DNA from: JAFGPS01 sp964628465
GTDB taxonomy: Bacteria > Planctomycetota > Phycisphaerae > Sedimentisphaerales > Anaerobacaceae
Direction: 5' to 3'
Assembly (NCBI GenBank): GCA_964628465.1
Contig: CAZVOA010000006.1
Location: forward strand, 57,869 to 121,868
Length of the DNA: 64,000 bases
The notes under the pieces are model-generated. The model ran no database searches. It was not told where the DNA came from and worked only from the letters and a program-made list of their open reading frames with translations. Each line of letters opens with the position of its first letter. Within the stretch, counting starts at the first letter, position 1. Positions 7,016 through 16,814 of the stretch are shown in pieces. A program made the translations under genes and the position numbers.

Positions 7016-9760
7016 ATGAAAGCACAAACAATCAGCCGCAAACTATCATTAACAATGTCATTTCTTTTGCTTATAGTTTTTATACAAAGCATTGCTATAG
7101 CAGATATAATTACAACAGGAGAAACTTCACCTGTTTATGACAGTTCAGATCCATGGACGATAACAGATGGTTTGGCCGTCGGGATAGATTCAGATGGTAC
7201 GATGACAATATCAGATGGCAGTACCGTGAATAGTTCAACTGGATATATCGCCGGTTTTTTAGTTGGTACCGGCAGTTCTACTATTACCGGTACGAGTTCG
7301 GTTTGGAATATGTCTGGTAATTTATATGCCGGATTCGGTGGTTCAGGTAATCTGTTGATTTCAAATGGAGGTCTTGTTTCTGACGTTAACGGATATGCAG
7401 GTTACAAAGCTAATAGTTCTGCAAATGTAGAAATAACAGGTTCAGACTCGTTATGGCAGAATTCGGGTGATTTGTATCTTGGTTATAGCGGTACCGCTGA
7501 TGTGCTTGTATCAAACGGTGGGACTATTACAAATGCAGATGGATATATTGGTTATCACTCAGGTCTTGGTACAGTTACTATTACAGGAACTGGTTCACTA
7601 TGGGAAAACTCAGGCGATTTATATATGGCAAATCGGGGTTTTGCGGAACTAACTATATCTGATGGTGCAAAAGTTTTAAATAATAATGCATTTATAGGTT
7701 ATGATAGTCCTGCTGTATTACAGGATCCTGGATTAGATTACGAAGAAAATGAACTTCTGATTCGTTTTGCTCCGAAATTGGATGGAAGTATTCCAAGCAT
7801 AGAAGAAATGAACACGATATTAGCTTCCCTTGGTGGAGGAATAGTAATACACAAATATAGCTTTATTGAGGGTTGGGCATTAGTTGAACTTCCTGAGAAT
7901 GTTTTTGCTAATCAGGAAATTATTAGTACATATGAAAATTCTTCAGATATCTTAAATGCAGGGTTAAACCATGTTGTCTTTACTGCGGTTTGGCTTGGCC
8001 TTCAAGATGGTCCGGCATCAGTTACGGTAACCGGGTCAGGTTCACTCTGGCAAAATATAGGCACACTCTATATTGGCGGCAATCAGACAGAACCGATGAG
8101 AGAAGCGACGCTAACTATAAATGATGGCGCTACAGTTCAGGCTAATGAAGTTTTTATATGGGATGAAGGTATCTTAACCGGAAATAGTGTATTACAAGCT
8201 AATACCGTAACGAATAAAGGAACTATTCGTCCGGGCAATTCTATCGGGACATTGACTATCGATGGCGATTTAACTATGCAGGCCGGAAGTACACTTGAAG
8301 TAGAAGTCGATAACAGCGGCAATAATGATAAGCTCGTCGTTACCGGAAATACAACTATCGAAGGCGGCACAGTAAAGGCAATCTCAACGGAAACAATCAC
8401 CGATGAACAGGAATATACGATATTGGAAACAGGAAGTAGGACAGGAACTTTTGATAGTCTCAATATTTCGATGTTATCTACTGCTTTTTTGAACAGTGAA
8501 CTTGGTTACGAAACAGGATTAATCAAGCTTATTTTATCTCCCTTAAGTTTTGATGATTCCTCAATCGTATCGAATGATAATCAAAAAGCACTCGGCTCAG
8601 CTTTGCAGGTTATAGCCGATGGCGGTGGTAATTCGATAACGACACGGCTCCAGCAACTTCCAAATTTGTCAGAAGTACGTAACGCTTATGACCAGTTAAG
8701 CGGTCAAACGACAGCATCACTTGCTTCGGTAACATCTACAGGCAGTACACAATATACAGGTACTGTTTCAGGCAGACTTCATAATGCACATTCAGGTTTA
8801 TCATCCGTATTCAATGATTCCCCATTATTCACGATGGCTCAGCCTGATAGAGATACAAGTATGTATGATACAGGTTCAAGTATAAATTCGTTCGCTCTTG
8901 GAAATGGAACAAACTATTTCACAAATGAAAAATGGGGTCTCTGGCTCAGAGGTTACGGCGTATTCGGCGATAGAGAAACCCAAAGCGAATCGCCAGGCTA
9001 TCAATACAGAATTTACGGCACAGGTTTTGGAGTGGATTATAAATTCACGGATGAATTATTACTCGGCATAACCGGTGGATATTCGGATGGACAGGTGGAT
9101 TATTTCTCATCACGAGATGAAAGCGAAATAACCGGCACACCGATAGGTATATACGGCAGCTGGTTCACTGAAAGCGGCTATGTCGATTCGCTCATCAGTT
9201 ATACTCCGATGGAATATGAAACTACGCGATATGTTGATTTAACTTCCGAAAAATTAGAAGGTCAATTCGATGGAACTGAAACCAGTGCTTACCTTGAAGC
9301 TGGCCGGAACTGGTTTTTAAGCAAGGATTGGCTTGTTCAGCCCATGACATCTTTTCAGTATTCATATCTAAGTTTGGATAGCTATACCGAATCGGGAGGA
9401 GTAAGCGCTCTTGGTTTCGACGACCATTGTTATCAATCTTACAAAGGCTCACTTGGTATGAAAGCAAAGAAACAATTCCTGAATGAGACGAAGGATAAGA
9501 ATTTAACATTCGAGCTTCGCGGCCGCTGGGTACATGAATTTGGCGATACGAAATCAAATATTAACGCAAATTTTGCAAGTAATCCGAGCGCAATCTTCAA
9601 AATAAGCGATAAAGGTTTGCCGAGAGATAGTGCGATTTTAGGTATCGGATTGAAACAAATCGAAAAGCAAAACATGATGTATTATGTTGACTACGATATC
9701 AGCTTGAACCGGGAAGACACTTCACATATCATAAGTGCCGGTCTTAAATATCTTTGGTAA
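7016..9760 (+). CDS. autotransporter (type Va) with PATR-like passenger and embedded protease-propeptide-like domain
   Basis: 914 residues. An N-terminal signal peptide (about 1-30) is followed by a beta-helical passenger made of repeats of the type GSxxWxNSGDLYxG and LxISNGGxVxxxxGYxGY (about 45-240), then a region at about 241-320 of a different nature (ENELLIRFAP, ILASLGGGIV, WALVELPENV) resembling the N-terminal prodomain of fervidolysin-type subtilases. Repeats resume, including GSLWQNIGTLYIGG and the passenger-associated unit GxSIGTLTIDGDLT. A helical linker with YDQLSGQTTASLAS precedes the C-terminal 12-strand autotransporter barrel (about 640-914), which ends in an aromatic residue (Trp). 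The barrel should insert in the outer membrane and display the passenger. Followed 216 bases on by a paralogue. Confidence 0.85.
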   Translation: MKAQTISRKLSLTMSFLLLIVFIQSIAIADIITTGETSPVYDSSDPWTITDGLAVGIDSDGTMTISDGSTVNSSTGYIAGFLVGTGSSTITGTSSVWNMSGNLYAGFGGSGNLLISNGGLVSDVNGYAGYKANSSANVEITGSDSLWQNSGDLYLGYSGTADVLVSNGGTITNADGYIGYHSGLGTVTITGTGSLWENSGDLYMANRGFAELTISDGAKVLNNNAFIGYDSPAVLQDPGLDYEENELLIRFAPKLDGSIPSIEEMNTILASLGGGIVIHKYSFIEGWALVELPENVFANQEIISTYENSSDILNAGLNHVVFTAVWLGLQDGPASVTVTGSGSLWQNIGTLYIGGNQTEPMREATLTINDGATVQANEVFIWDEGILTGNSVLQANTVTNKGTIRPGNSIGTLTIDGDLTMQAGSTLEVEVDNSGNNDKLVVTGNTTIEGGTVKAISTETITDEQEYTILETGSRTGTFDSLNISMLSTAFLNSELGYETGLIKLILSPLSFDDSSIVSNDNQKALGSALQVIADGGGNSITTRLQQLPNLSEVRNAYDQLSGQTTASLASVTSTGSTQYTGTVSGRLHNAHSGLSSVFNDSPLFTMAQPDRDTSMYDTGSSINSFALGNGTNYFTNEKWGLWLRGYGVFGDRETQSESPGYQYRIYGTGFGVDYKFTDELLLGITGGYSDGQVDYFSSRDESEITGTPIGIYGSWFTESGYVDSLISYTPMEYETTRYVDLTSEKLEGQFDGTETSAYLEAGRNWFLSKDWLVQPMTSFQYSYLSLDSYTESGGVSALGFDDHCYQSYKGSLGMKAKKQFLNETKDKNLTFELRGRWVHEFGDTKSNINANFASNPSAIFKISDKGLPRDSAILGIGLKQIEKQNMMYYVDYDISLNREDTSHIISAGLKYLW

Positions 9761-9828
9761 CATATTATCTTTTTTCATTATAATACAGGCAATCACGCTT
9801 AGAAAACTTATTAAAGTCTCTAAAAGTG

Positions 9829-9856
9829 TTGATATTCATCCAAATACAGGTAAAAT
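9829..9856 (+). promoter_or_regulatory. candidate sigma70-type promoter for the second autotransporter
   Basis: TTGATA (9829-9834), 16-base spacer, TAAAAT (9851-9856). The start codon lies about 115 bases further on, and the leader ends with a sequence very like that of the first autotransporter (AATATTATTTT then GAGGAAA). Confidence 0.45.
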
Positions 9857-9976
9857 GTTGGTCATGGATTTGAAAATTTCGTGCCGTTAGAGATTTTTTG
9901 AGTTGTTTTAAAATATTTCACGAATCCTGAGGTTGTTGGGGAAGGATAAATATTATTTTTTAAGAGGAAAGCTGAT

Positions 9977-12900
9977 ATGCAAGTACCAAAAATCGAACAC
10001 AGGATATTATTTATATTATTATTTCTTTTGTTCACGACTGTTTTACATGGACCTGTTTTGGCTCAGTATGATGTAAACAATACAGGTGTTTCTGATGTAA
10101 ATGGTCTTACCGGTTCGGAAGTTCAGCCGGCAATCGGAAGCGATTTTGGTACAGTACGTGCGATTGCGGACACAAATAATGCCTACGCTCTCTTTGGAGA
10201 TGGGAATAATATCACAATCAGCGGCGATTTTCCAACCGATGGGATTATCTACGCCGAAGCAGGAAACAATGGTGCTTACGGCTTGCACGCTGACGGCAAC
10301 GGCGTAATAACAGCCGGAGCTATTAACGGTTCGATTACGGCCACGGCGGGCAATGAATCCGCTTATGGTTTATATTCTTCAAATTCAATAACTATCGGAG
10401 ATGTAAATGGAACTATAGCCGCTTCCGCGTATCTGAGGGCTTTTGGTTTGCGATCTATTAATAGCTCTATCACTACCGGGGCAATCAATGGAATTATTAA
10501 TGCAATTTCAGATACTAACGATGCTTTTGGATTATCCGCCTATACATCGATAACCACCGGAAATATTAACGGTACAATTACCGCAACCGCGGGCAATGAA
10601 AATGCTTACGGCTTATATTCGAGGGATTTCATCGAAACCGGAGATGTGAATGGAGTTATAAATTCTTCCGCGTATCTGAATGCTTATGGTTTACGCTCTT
10701 TAAATTCTTCGATAACTACGGGGGTAATAGATGGGGAAATTACCGCATTATCAGATACTGATTATGCTTATGGATTATCAGCAAATACTTCCATAATAAT
10801 CGGTGATGTTAATGGAATAATAACCGCGAACGCGGGCAATGATTATGCTTTTGGTGTAAATTCTTCCAACGGGTTAATAGAAATCGGAACGATTAGTAAT
10901 TTAATTGATGTTGATGCGAATAATTATGCGTATGGTATATCCAGTGACAATGGTTCAATAGATATTGATCATATTAATGGAAAAATTTATACAACCGCGC
11001 TTACCAGCCATGCTTACGGTTTGCACAGTAACAACGGCTCAATAGAAATTGGTGATGTTGGCAAAAATGGTTATATTTTTGCTTATGCCCATACAGATGA
11101 ATCATATGGTGTATTCAGTTACGGCGTCTCGATAACTACAGGTGATATTGATGGTACAATTTATGCCCTATCGGATAACAATGATGCTTTCGGAATGTAT
11201 TCTTATTCAGATTCAGGCTCTATAACCACAGGTTCAATATCAGGTAATGTTGTTGGTTATGCCCGTGGAGATAACGGCTATGGAATTTTGTCATACGGCC
11301 CGATGGATATTACAGTCGATGGCGGCTATATCGTTGGTTATTCGGCAGCCGATGCAAATACCGCCGCAGCTATACAGTCCGGACGGATTGAATCCGGTGT
11401 GCTGAACACACAAAATGCGAATGATAGTGTTGAAATTGTAGCCGGTTCGAGAATCTATGGCGATATCGATTTGGGTATGTCCGGCTCGGATAGTGACATT
11501 CTTGTTTTATCAGGTCTCGATGCGAATAGTACAACATTAAATCATGACCTGAAAAATATCGAGACTATAAATCTTACAGGAGGAACATGGCATCTAAATG
11601 GCACTGTTTCCGATAATGCAAATGGCATTATAATGACCGGGGGTGTACTCAGTGGAACTGGAACTCTCGGAAGTCTTAACGTTACAGGCGGTACGGTAGC
11701 TCCTGGAAACAGTATAGGGACAACAACTGTCGATGGTGACTTTACAATAGATTCGGGGGGTACTCTTGAGATAGAATTAGATAACAGCGGCAATAGTGAT
11801 AAACTTATAGTTACCGGTGATGCAACCATCAACGGCGGAACATTAAAAGCAATCTCGACTGAAACAATCAGCAGGACACAGGAATATACTATTATCGAAG
11901 CTAATAATGTTTCAGGTCAATTCGATACATTAGATACCGCTTTACTTCATACTGTTTTATACCTGTATTCAACAGATCAAAATTATCTTTCGGATTCTGT
12001 GATTCTGACTGTAATCCCGGAGCAGCTCAATAATCCTGATTTTTTAATGACCGCCAATCAATTATCGCTCGGTAATGCTTTGCAGCAGATAGCGGATAAC
12101 GGCGGCAATGGAGTGACAACAGAGCTTCAGCAGCTTACTTCTCTCGAACAGGTACGTGCCGCTTATGACCAGTTATGCGGGCAAACAAGAACCTCGCTTG
12201 CTTTTGTAGCATCTACTGGCAATTCTGGTTTTACGGATACCGTATCGAGCAGACTTAATAATACACACTCCGGCGTATCAATGCGATTTAATGATTCGCC
12301 TTTATTCGCGATGGCCCAGCCTGATAGAGATACAACCATGAACGATACCCAAAGGAATCTGAATTCATTTGCTATCGGAAATGGAACGCAGTATTTTGCG
12401 AGTGAGAACTGGGGTATGTGGATGAGAGGCTACGGAATATTCGGCGAAAGAGATTCCGATAGCGGCTCGCCGGGCTATCAATACAGAACATACGGATCAG
12501 GTTTTGGAATGGATTTCAAAACTTCCAAAGAGTTTATACTCGGTCTAACCGGAGGCTATTCATACGGGCACGTTGATTATTCTTCGTCACGGGATGAAAG
12601 TGACATAACTGGTATGCCGATGGGGATATACGGCAGTTGGTTCTCTGAAGGCGGCTATATTGACGCTATATTGACATATACCCCCATGAAATACGAGACA
12701 ACGCGATATGTTGATTTAACTTCCGAAAAACTGGAAGGTGATTTCGATGGTTTTGAAGCCGGAACCTATTGGGAACTCGGCCGAAACCTGTATTTTGGAA
12801 AAGATGTTCTTGTTCAGCCTATGACTTCTTTTCAGATTTCTTACCTGAATTTAGATAACTATACCGAAACAGGTGGAGTAAGTGCCCTTAGCTTCGACGA

Positions 12901-13237
12901 GCAGACTTATAAATCTTACAAAGGCTCACTCGGTATGAAAATGAAAACGTATCTCGGAGAACATTCTGAATACGAAAGTTTAATATTGGAGCTTCGCGGC
13001 CGATGGCAGCATGAATTCGGCGATACAAAATCGGATATCGATGCAAACTTTTCCAGCAATCCGGGTACAATCTTCAAAGTAAGTGACGAAGGCCTTCCGG
13101 ATAATAGTACAATACTCGGAATCGGATTAAAACAAATAGTAAAACAAAATACGATGTATTACATTGATTACGATACAAGTTTCAATGACGAAGACACCTC
13201 ACATATCATAAGTGCAGGTCTCCGATATCGCTGGTAA
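9977..13237 (+). CDS. autotransporter (type Va) with AYGL/INGTI repeat passenger
   Basis: 1086 residues: signal peptide (about 1-30), a passenger (about 60-470) of roughly thirteen degenerate units of about 30 residues with the pattern NxAYGLxSxxSIxxGxINGTI, then a passenger-associated repeat around GNSIGTTTVDGDFT, a helical linker with YDQLCGQTRTSLAF and a C-terminal beta-barrel (about 812-1086) ending in Trp. The linker and barrel are very close to those of the upstream paralogue (shared MAQPDRDT, ETTRYVDLTSEKLEG, HEFGDTKSDI), while the passengers differ completely. Probably a surface-displayed adhesin or matrix protein; ligand unknown. A strong bidirectional terminator follows. Confidence 0.85.
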   Translation: MQVPKIEHRILFILLFLLFTTVLHGPVLAQYDVNNTGVSDVNGLTGSEVQPAIGSDFGTVRAIADTNNAYALFGDGNNITISGDFPTDGIIYAEAGNNGAYGLHADGNGVITAGAINGSITATAGNESAYGLYSSNSITIGDVNGTIAASAYLRAFGLRSINSSITTGAINGIINAISDTNDAFGLSAYTSITTGNINGTITATAGNENAYGLYSRDFIETGDVNGVINSSAYLNAYGLRSLNSSITTGVIDGEITALSDTDYAYGLSANTSIIIGDVNGIITANAGNDYAFGVNSSNGLIEIGTISNLIDVDANNYAYGISSDNGSIDIDHINGKIYTTALTSHAYGLHSNNGSIEIGDVGKNGYIFAYAHTDESYGVFSYGVSITTGDIDGTIYALSDNNDAFGMYSYSDSGSITTGSISGNVVGYARGDNGYGILSYGPMDITVDGGYIVGYSAADANTAAAIQSGRIESGVLNTQNANDSVEIVAGSRIYGDIDLGMSGSDSDILVLSGLDANSTTLNHDLKNIETINLTGGTWHLNGTVSDNANGIIMTGGVLSGTGTLGSLNVTGGTVAPGNSIGTTTVDGDFTIDSGGTLEIELDNSGNSDKLIVTGDATINGGTLKAISTETISRTQEYTIIEANNVSGQFDTLDTALLHTVLYLYSTDQNYLSDSVILTVIPEQLNNPDFLMTANQLSLGNALQQIADNGGNGVTTELQQLTSLEQVRAAYDQLCGQTRTSLAFVASTGNSGFTDTVSSRLNNTHSGVSMRFNDSPLFAMAQPDRDTTMNDTQRNLNSFAIGNGTQYFASENWGMWMRGYGIFGERDSDSGSPGYQYRTYGSGFGMDFKTSKEFILGLTGGYSYGHVDYSSSRDESDITGMPMGIYGSWFSEGGYIDAILTYTPMKYETTRYVDLTSEKLEGDFDGFEAGTYWELGRNLYFGKDVLVQPMTSFQISYLNLDNYTETGGVSALSFDEQTYKSYKGSLGMKMKTYLGEHSEYESLILELRGRWQHEFGDTKSDIDANFSSNPGTIFKVSDEGLPDNSTILGIGLKQIVKQNTMYYIDYDTSFNDEDTSHIISAGLRYRW

Positions 13238-13265
13238 CAGGAAAGTTATAAGTGACTAAAAATAA

Positions 13266-13312
13266 AAAGTGAACTAAAGTTAAATTTATTCAAACTAACT
13301 TTAGTTCACTTT
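13266..13312. terminator. bidirectional terminator
   Basis: Perfect 17-bp stem (13266-13282 with 13296-13312) and 13-base loop between two convergent genes, with A-rich sequence on the left and T-rich on the right, so it can stop transcription from both sides. Confidence 0.85.
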
Positions 13313-13340
13313 ATCGTTTTATTAATACTGTACGCTATTT

Positions 13341-14204
13341 TTAGTCTTTTAGTTCGCGAATCCAGATGTTTCTAAATAGAACTGGATTATTGTGATACTG
13401 GATTTGCAGAGGCAGTTTGTCGGCGTGCGGCTCGTAATTTGTTATTGTGTGTTCGTCAATCCAGCCTGTTCCGCCTGATAGTACGACGTGGTCCTGAATT
13501 AGTACGCCGTTATGTAAAACCGTAAATGTCGCTTTCTTTGTGACTTCATTTCCCTCAAAAGTCGGGCGATGGAAAATTATATCGAAAGTCTGCCATTCGC
13601 CGGGTTTTCTACTTGCGTTTACGAGCGGAACATTTCTGCCGTACAAAGCACCGACCTGGCCGTCCGGGTATGTTTTGTTTTCGTATGAATCGAGTATTTG
13701 AACTTCGTAAGTTGACATGATGAACACGCCGCTGTTACCGCGTCCCTGTGAAGTTCCTACCGCCGGTAGAGGTGAAGAGAATTCGAGATGCAGTTGGCAT
13801 GAGCCAAATGTTTGTTTTGTTTTAATATCACCGCCGCGATTACCCGGTGTAAAATAGCCATCCTTTACAACCCAATCTGTCGGACTGCCGTTTGTTGATA
13901 CCCAGTTCGATAAATCATTGCCATCGAAAAGGACTACCGCGTCCGAAGGAGCTGTGCCGGCTTTTTCCTGTGTACTTGCTGTACCGGGAGTAATTATCGG
14001 CGGGGCGGGTCTTTCTGTATCGTGTACAAGCCATCTGCCGTCTTCATTTTCTACATATTGTGTTCCCTGTCTGGCAGGAGCGGCTCCTCGTCGCATTCCC
14101 ATTCCGCGTCTGGTTGGCTGCTGAGTAGTATTGTCTTGTGCCGCATAGCCGGTTAAAGCAATAATTCCGAGCATTGATATGCTTAAAAGAATTGACCTCA
14201 TCAT
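13341..14204 (-). CDS. exported DUF1080 protein (3-keto-disaccharide hydrolase domain family)
   Basis: 287 residues. A signal peptide (about 1-22) is followed by a Gly/Arg/Met-rich patch (RRGMGMRRGAAPARQG, about 33-48) and the DUF1080 jelly-roll domain (about 88-287): VVLFDGNDLSNW, WVVKDGYFTPG, NSGVFIM, YEVQILDSYEN and the C-terminal NIWIRELKD. This concanavalin-like family is greatly expanded in Planctomycetota and acts on carbohydrates; some members hydrolyse 3-keto-disaccharides. The exact substrate cannot be told. AAAGGG precedes the double ATG; the first is used. The Gly/Arg patch recurs in two other exported enzymes of this window. Confidence 0.85.
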   Translation of the reverse strand: MMRSILLSISMLGIIALTGYAAQDNTTQQPTRRGMGMRRGAAPARQGTQYVENEDGRWLVHDTERPAPPIITPGTASTQEKAGTAPSDAVVLFDGNDLSNWVSTNGSPTDWVVKDGYFTPGNRGGDIKTKQTFGSCQLHLEFSSPLPAVGTSQGRGNSGVFIMSTYEVQILDSYENKTYPDGQVGALYGRNVPLVNASRKPGEWQTFDIIFHRPTFEGNEVTKKATFTVLHNGVLIQDHVVLSGGTGWIDEHTITNYEPHADKLPLQIQYHNNPVLFRNIWIRELKD

Positions 14205-14357
14205 CGTTACCCTTTCAAAATTATTAGGTGTCTGAAAAAAGATTAATTTAACAATGTATTATAAAGAAATCGCTTATCTGCGCCAAGTATATAACATAAC
14301 GAAAAAACAAAAAGAACGGCTGTTTGATATTTTTTGGGCGTGAGTTATAATGCCTGC

Positions 14358-15332
14358 ATGAAAACATTAATATATGGCGGCGGCTCGGTCGGGCTTGGTC
14401 TGGCGAGTTGTCTTTTAAAATCGAACGTACACGTTGATATTCTCGCAAGAGAAAACACTGTTGCCGCTCTACAAAAGGACGGCCTGAGCAGAATTGGTAT
14501 TTTCGGTGATTTTCACACCGAACCATCGCAATTCGGAAGCTTTAGTTCTTTGGAGCAAATCAAAGAACAGGTTTATGATTATATTCTTGTTTGCACGAAA
14601 TCTTTCGATTCGCTCAAAGCCGCAAAAGATCTGAACATTCACAAATCGATATTCAATGAAAAAACAAAAATTATACTTGTCCAGAACGGCTGGGGTAATG
14701 CGGAAAAGTTCCTTGAATATTTCAATAAAAATGTTATATACACCGCGCGAGTTATTACGGGATTCCAGAGAACAAAACCGAATGAGGTAAAAATCACTGT
14801 CCATGCGGATTCAATTCATATCGGCAGTTTATTCGGGGCTGATTTGTCCGCTATGATGAATTTGAGCAAAGTTATAAATGATGGCGATATCCCATGTGAA
14901 GTTGTGCATGACGTAATGAAAGACATTTGGGCGAAGATGCTTTATAATTGCGCATTGAATCCGCTTGGTGCGATTCTTAATGTCCCTTACGGCAAACTGG
15001 CTGAACTGGAATATTCGCGTTCTATTATGAATCATATTATTGGGGAAGTATTCTGTGTTATGGAAAAAGCCGGTTATCATACACACTGGCAAAACGCGGC
15101 TGATTTTCAAACCGTATTTTATGGCAGGCTTGTTCCTGATACAGCCGAGCATAAATCCTCAACCTTGCAGGATATAGCCGCGAGAAAACCCACTGAAATA
15201 GAGGCACTCAATGGAGCGGTAATAGAATTAGCTAAGAGATTTGAAATAAACACTCCATACAACATAGTCGTATATAACATGATAAAATTTATCGAATCGA
15301 ATTATATTAACCCAAAAAAATTAACCGCATGA
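14358..15332 (+). CDS. ketopantoate reductase family protein (PanE/ApbA)
   Basis: 324 residues from the ATG at 14358; the frame is open upstream to a TTG at 14334, but the Rossmann start MKTLIYGGGSVGLGL fits best as the true N-terminus. NADP-binding GGGSVG is at 9-14; ILVCTKSFD and LVQNGWGN are typical of 2-dehydropantoate 2-reductases, as is the C-terminal helical domain with DIWAKMLYNCALNPLGAI. It would reduce 2-dehydropantoate to pantoate for CoA synthesis, but the family includes enzymes for other 2-oxoacids, so I leave the symbol empty. Isolated gene, divergent from the DUF1080 gene. Confidence 0.78.
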   Translation: MKTLIYGGGSVGLGLASCLLKSNVHVDILARENTVAALQKDGLSRIGIFGDFHTEPSQFGSFSSLEQIKEQVYDYILVCTKSFDSLKAAKDLNIHKSIFNEKTKIILVQNGWGNAEKFLEYFNKNVIYTARVITGFQRTKPNEVKITVHADSIHIGSLFGADLSAMMNLSKVINDGDIPCEVVHDVMKDIWAKMLYNCALNPLGAILNVPYGKLAELEYSRSIMNHIIGEVFCVMEKAGYHTHWQNAADFQTVFYGRLVPDTAEHKSSTLQDIAARKPTEIEALNGAVIELAKRFEINTPYNIVVYNMIKFIESNYINPKKLTA

Positions 15333-15465
15333 TAACACAGGGAACACGCGGGCAGATAGGCATGCGTTAGTGCGAAAGAATATGGACTGCTATCGCTGCC
15401 TGCAAAAACCAAAACCGAAATGTGTTTGAATTTATTTATCAATCTGTTCTTGCACATCAAAATAA

Positions 15466-15702
15466 CTATAAATATCCTAATTTAGTGTGAACGGTTACGT
15501 CTTTTTTAATTTTTGTTAGAGAAAAGATTTCCTCTGTGGCAATTTCACGGATAATTTTCTCACTCTCAGGGTCGGGTTTTTGGTTTTGCGAAAAAATAAT
15601 AAAAATCAAGACAGACATTATTAAAAGCACAAACAATCCACCCGTGATGATGTATTTTTGCCTCAATGGTTTTTTTTCGTTATTTTGCGTAGTATCTGTC
15701 AT
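15466..15702 (-). CDS. truncated LRR-protein paralogue, membrane anchor only
   Basis: 78 residues: a short basic N-terminus, one transmembrane segment (about 17-39) and the stretch SEKIIREIATEEI, which is the same juxtamembrane motif as in the LRR protein encoded just upstream (SEKIIREATAEQ) and in the one at 28715 (DETIIREAAAKI). It then ends before any leucine-rich repeat. Its ATG overlaps the upstream stop codon (ATGA), so it is probably translationally coupled. Either a decayed duplicate or a small membrane protein that kept only the anchor. Confidence 0.55.
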   Translation of the reverse strand: MTDTTQNNEKKPLRQKYIITGGLFVLLIMSVLIFIIFSQNQKPDPESEKIIREIATEEIFSLTKIKKDVTVHTKLGYL

Positions 15703-16814
15703 CTGTATATCTTCAACTCCGGTAGAGCTTTCTGTAATTCTTCCACCTGCTCATCTGTTATATTTGGACAATTTCTTATATTAAGTGTTTGCAGATTTAT
15801 TAGTCCTCTTAACGGGTCAAGGTTAGATACCTGAGTTCCACTTATATTCAAAGTTGTAAGGGATGATAATCCTTTCAATGGCCCAAGGTCAGATACTTTT
15901 GTGTCATTAAGGATAAGGCCTTGTAGATTTATTAATTCTCTTATCGGCTCAAGGTCGGAGACCTGAGTTTTACTAAGATAAAGTGTTTGAAGATTTGTTA
16001 ATTTCTTTAACGGCTCAAGGTCGGATACAAGAGTGTTACTAAGAGAAAGATATTTCAAGTTCGTTAATCCATTTAATGGCTCAAGGTCGGATACCTGAGT
16101 TTCAACAAGATAAAGTCTTTGCAGATTAGTTAAATTCCTTATCGGCTCAAGGTCAGAAATCTTAGTATTGCCAATATTGAGAATTTGGAGGTTTATCAAT
16201 CTTTCTACCGGCTTTAGGTCGGACACTTGAGTGTTGTCGATAATTAACTCCTTAAGGTTAATAAGACCTGAAATAGCCTGGATATCGGATATCTGTGTTC
16301 CCGTCAGGTTAAGCGATTGAAGATTATTAAGGTTCTTAAGCGGGCTTAAATCCAGGAATTTTTCTAGTGAAAGATTGCTAAGACCCAGCTTTGATAATAC
16401 ATTAATAACCATTGATTTACTTTGGCCATGAATATAAATGAGATTCAATTTTTGAAGATTAACAAATTTCTCAAGCAACTTTATATCAGAAAGTTCAATT
16501 GTTTTAAACGTAAATAGCTTTTCTCCATTAGGTCCTGAACCAGCAGATATCTGTTTCATAAAGCTGAATTCTGTGATTTTCCCAAAATCCTCGTCGGTAA
16601 GTTCATTAGGATATTTATTGAGTTGTTCAGCGGTTGCTTCACGAATTATTTTCTCACTGGCCGAGTTGGATTTGGATTCCCATGTTATTGCCCTGTAAAT
16701 TAATCCTCCTGTAATACATAACAGTACAATCACAGCCGCGATTATGTATCTTCTTAGCGATGGCTTTTTTTGAATATTAACCTGACATTTCCCATTTAAA
16801 CGCTCAAAAAACAT
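15699..16814 (-). CDS. membrane-anchored leucine-rich repeat protein
   Basis: 371 residues: basic N-terminus, one transmembrane helix (about 24-41), the juxtamembrane motif SEKIIREATAEQLNKYPNEL, then about ten internalin-type 22-residue repeats (about 140-350) with the pattern LxNLQxLxLxxTQVSDLEPL, and a C-terminal cap with ITDEQVEELQKALPELK. The repeats should form a curved, extracytoplasmic protein-binding surface. The first 11 codons and the whole upstream region belong to a 290-bp perfect direct repeat. RBS AAAGGA. Paralogous to the gene at 28715. Ligand unknown. Confidence 0.8.
   Translation of the reverse strand: MFFERLNGKCQVNIQKKPSLRRYIIAAVIVLLCITGGLIYRAITWESKSNSASEKIIREATAEQLNKYPNELTDEDFGKITEFSFMKQISAGSGPNGEKLFTFKTIELSDIKLLEKFVNLQKLNLIYIHGQSKSMVINVLSKLGLSNLSLEKFLDLSPLKNLNNLQSLNLTGTQISDIQAISGLINLKELIIDNTQVSDLKPVERLINLQILNIGNTKISDLEPIRNLTNLQRLYLVETQVSDLEPLNGLTNLKYLSLSNTLVSDLEPLKKLTNLQTLYLSKTQVSDLEPIRELINLQGLILNDTKVSDLGPLKGLSSLTTLNISGTQVSNLDPLRGLINLQTLNIRNCPNITDEQVEELQKALPELKIYR

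Noticed and set aside
10320..11300. CRISPR-like periodic repeats
   Set aside because: The periodicity is protein-level (about 30-residue units in frame) with no conserved DNA repeat and no cas genes.
15333..15465. possible tRNA or small RNA after the PanE-like gene
   Set aside because: No cloverleaf, T-loop or CCA end could be found.
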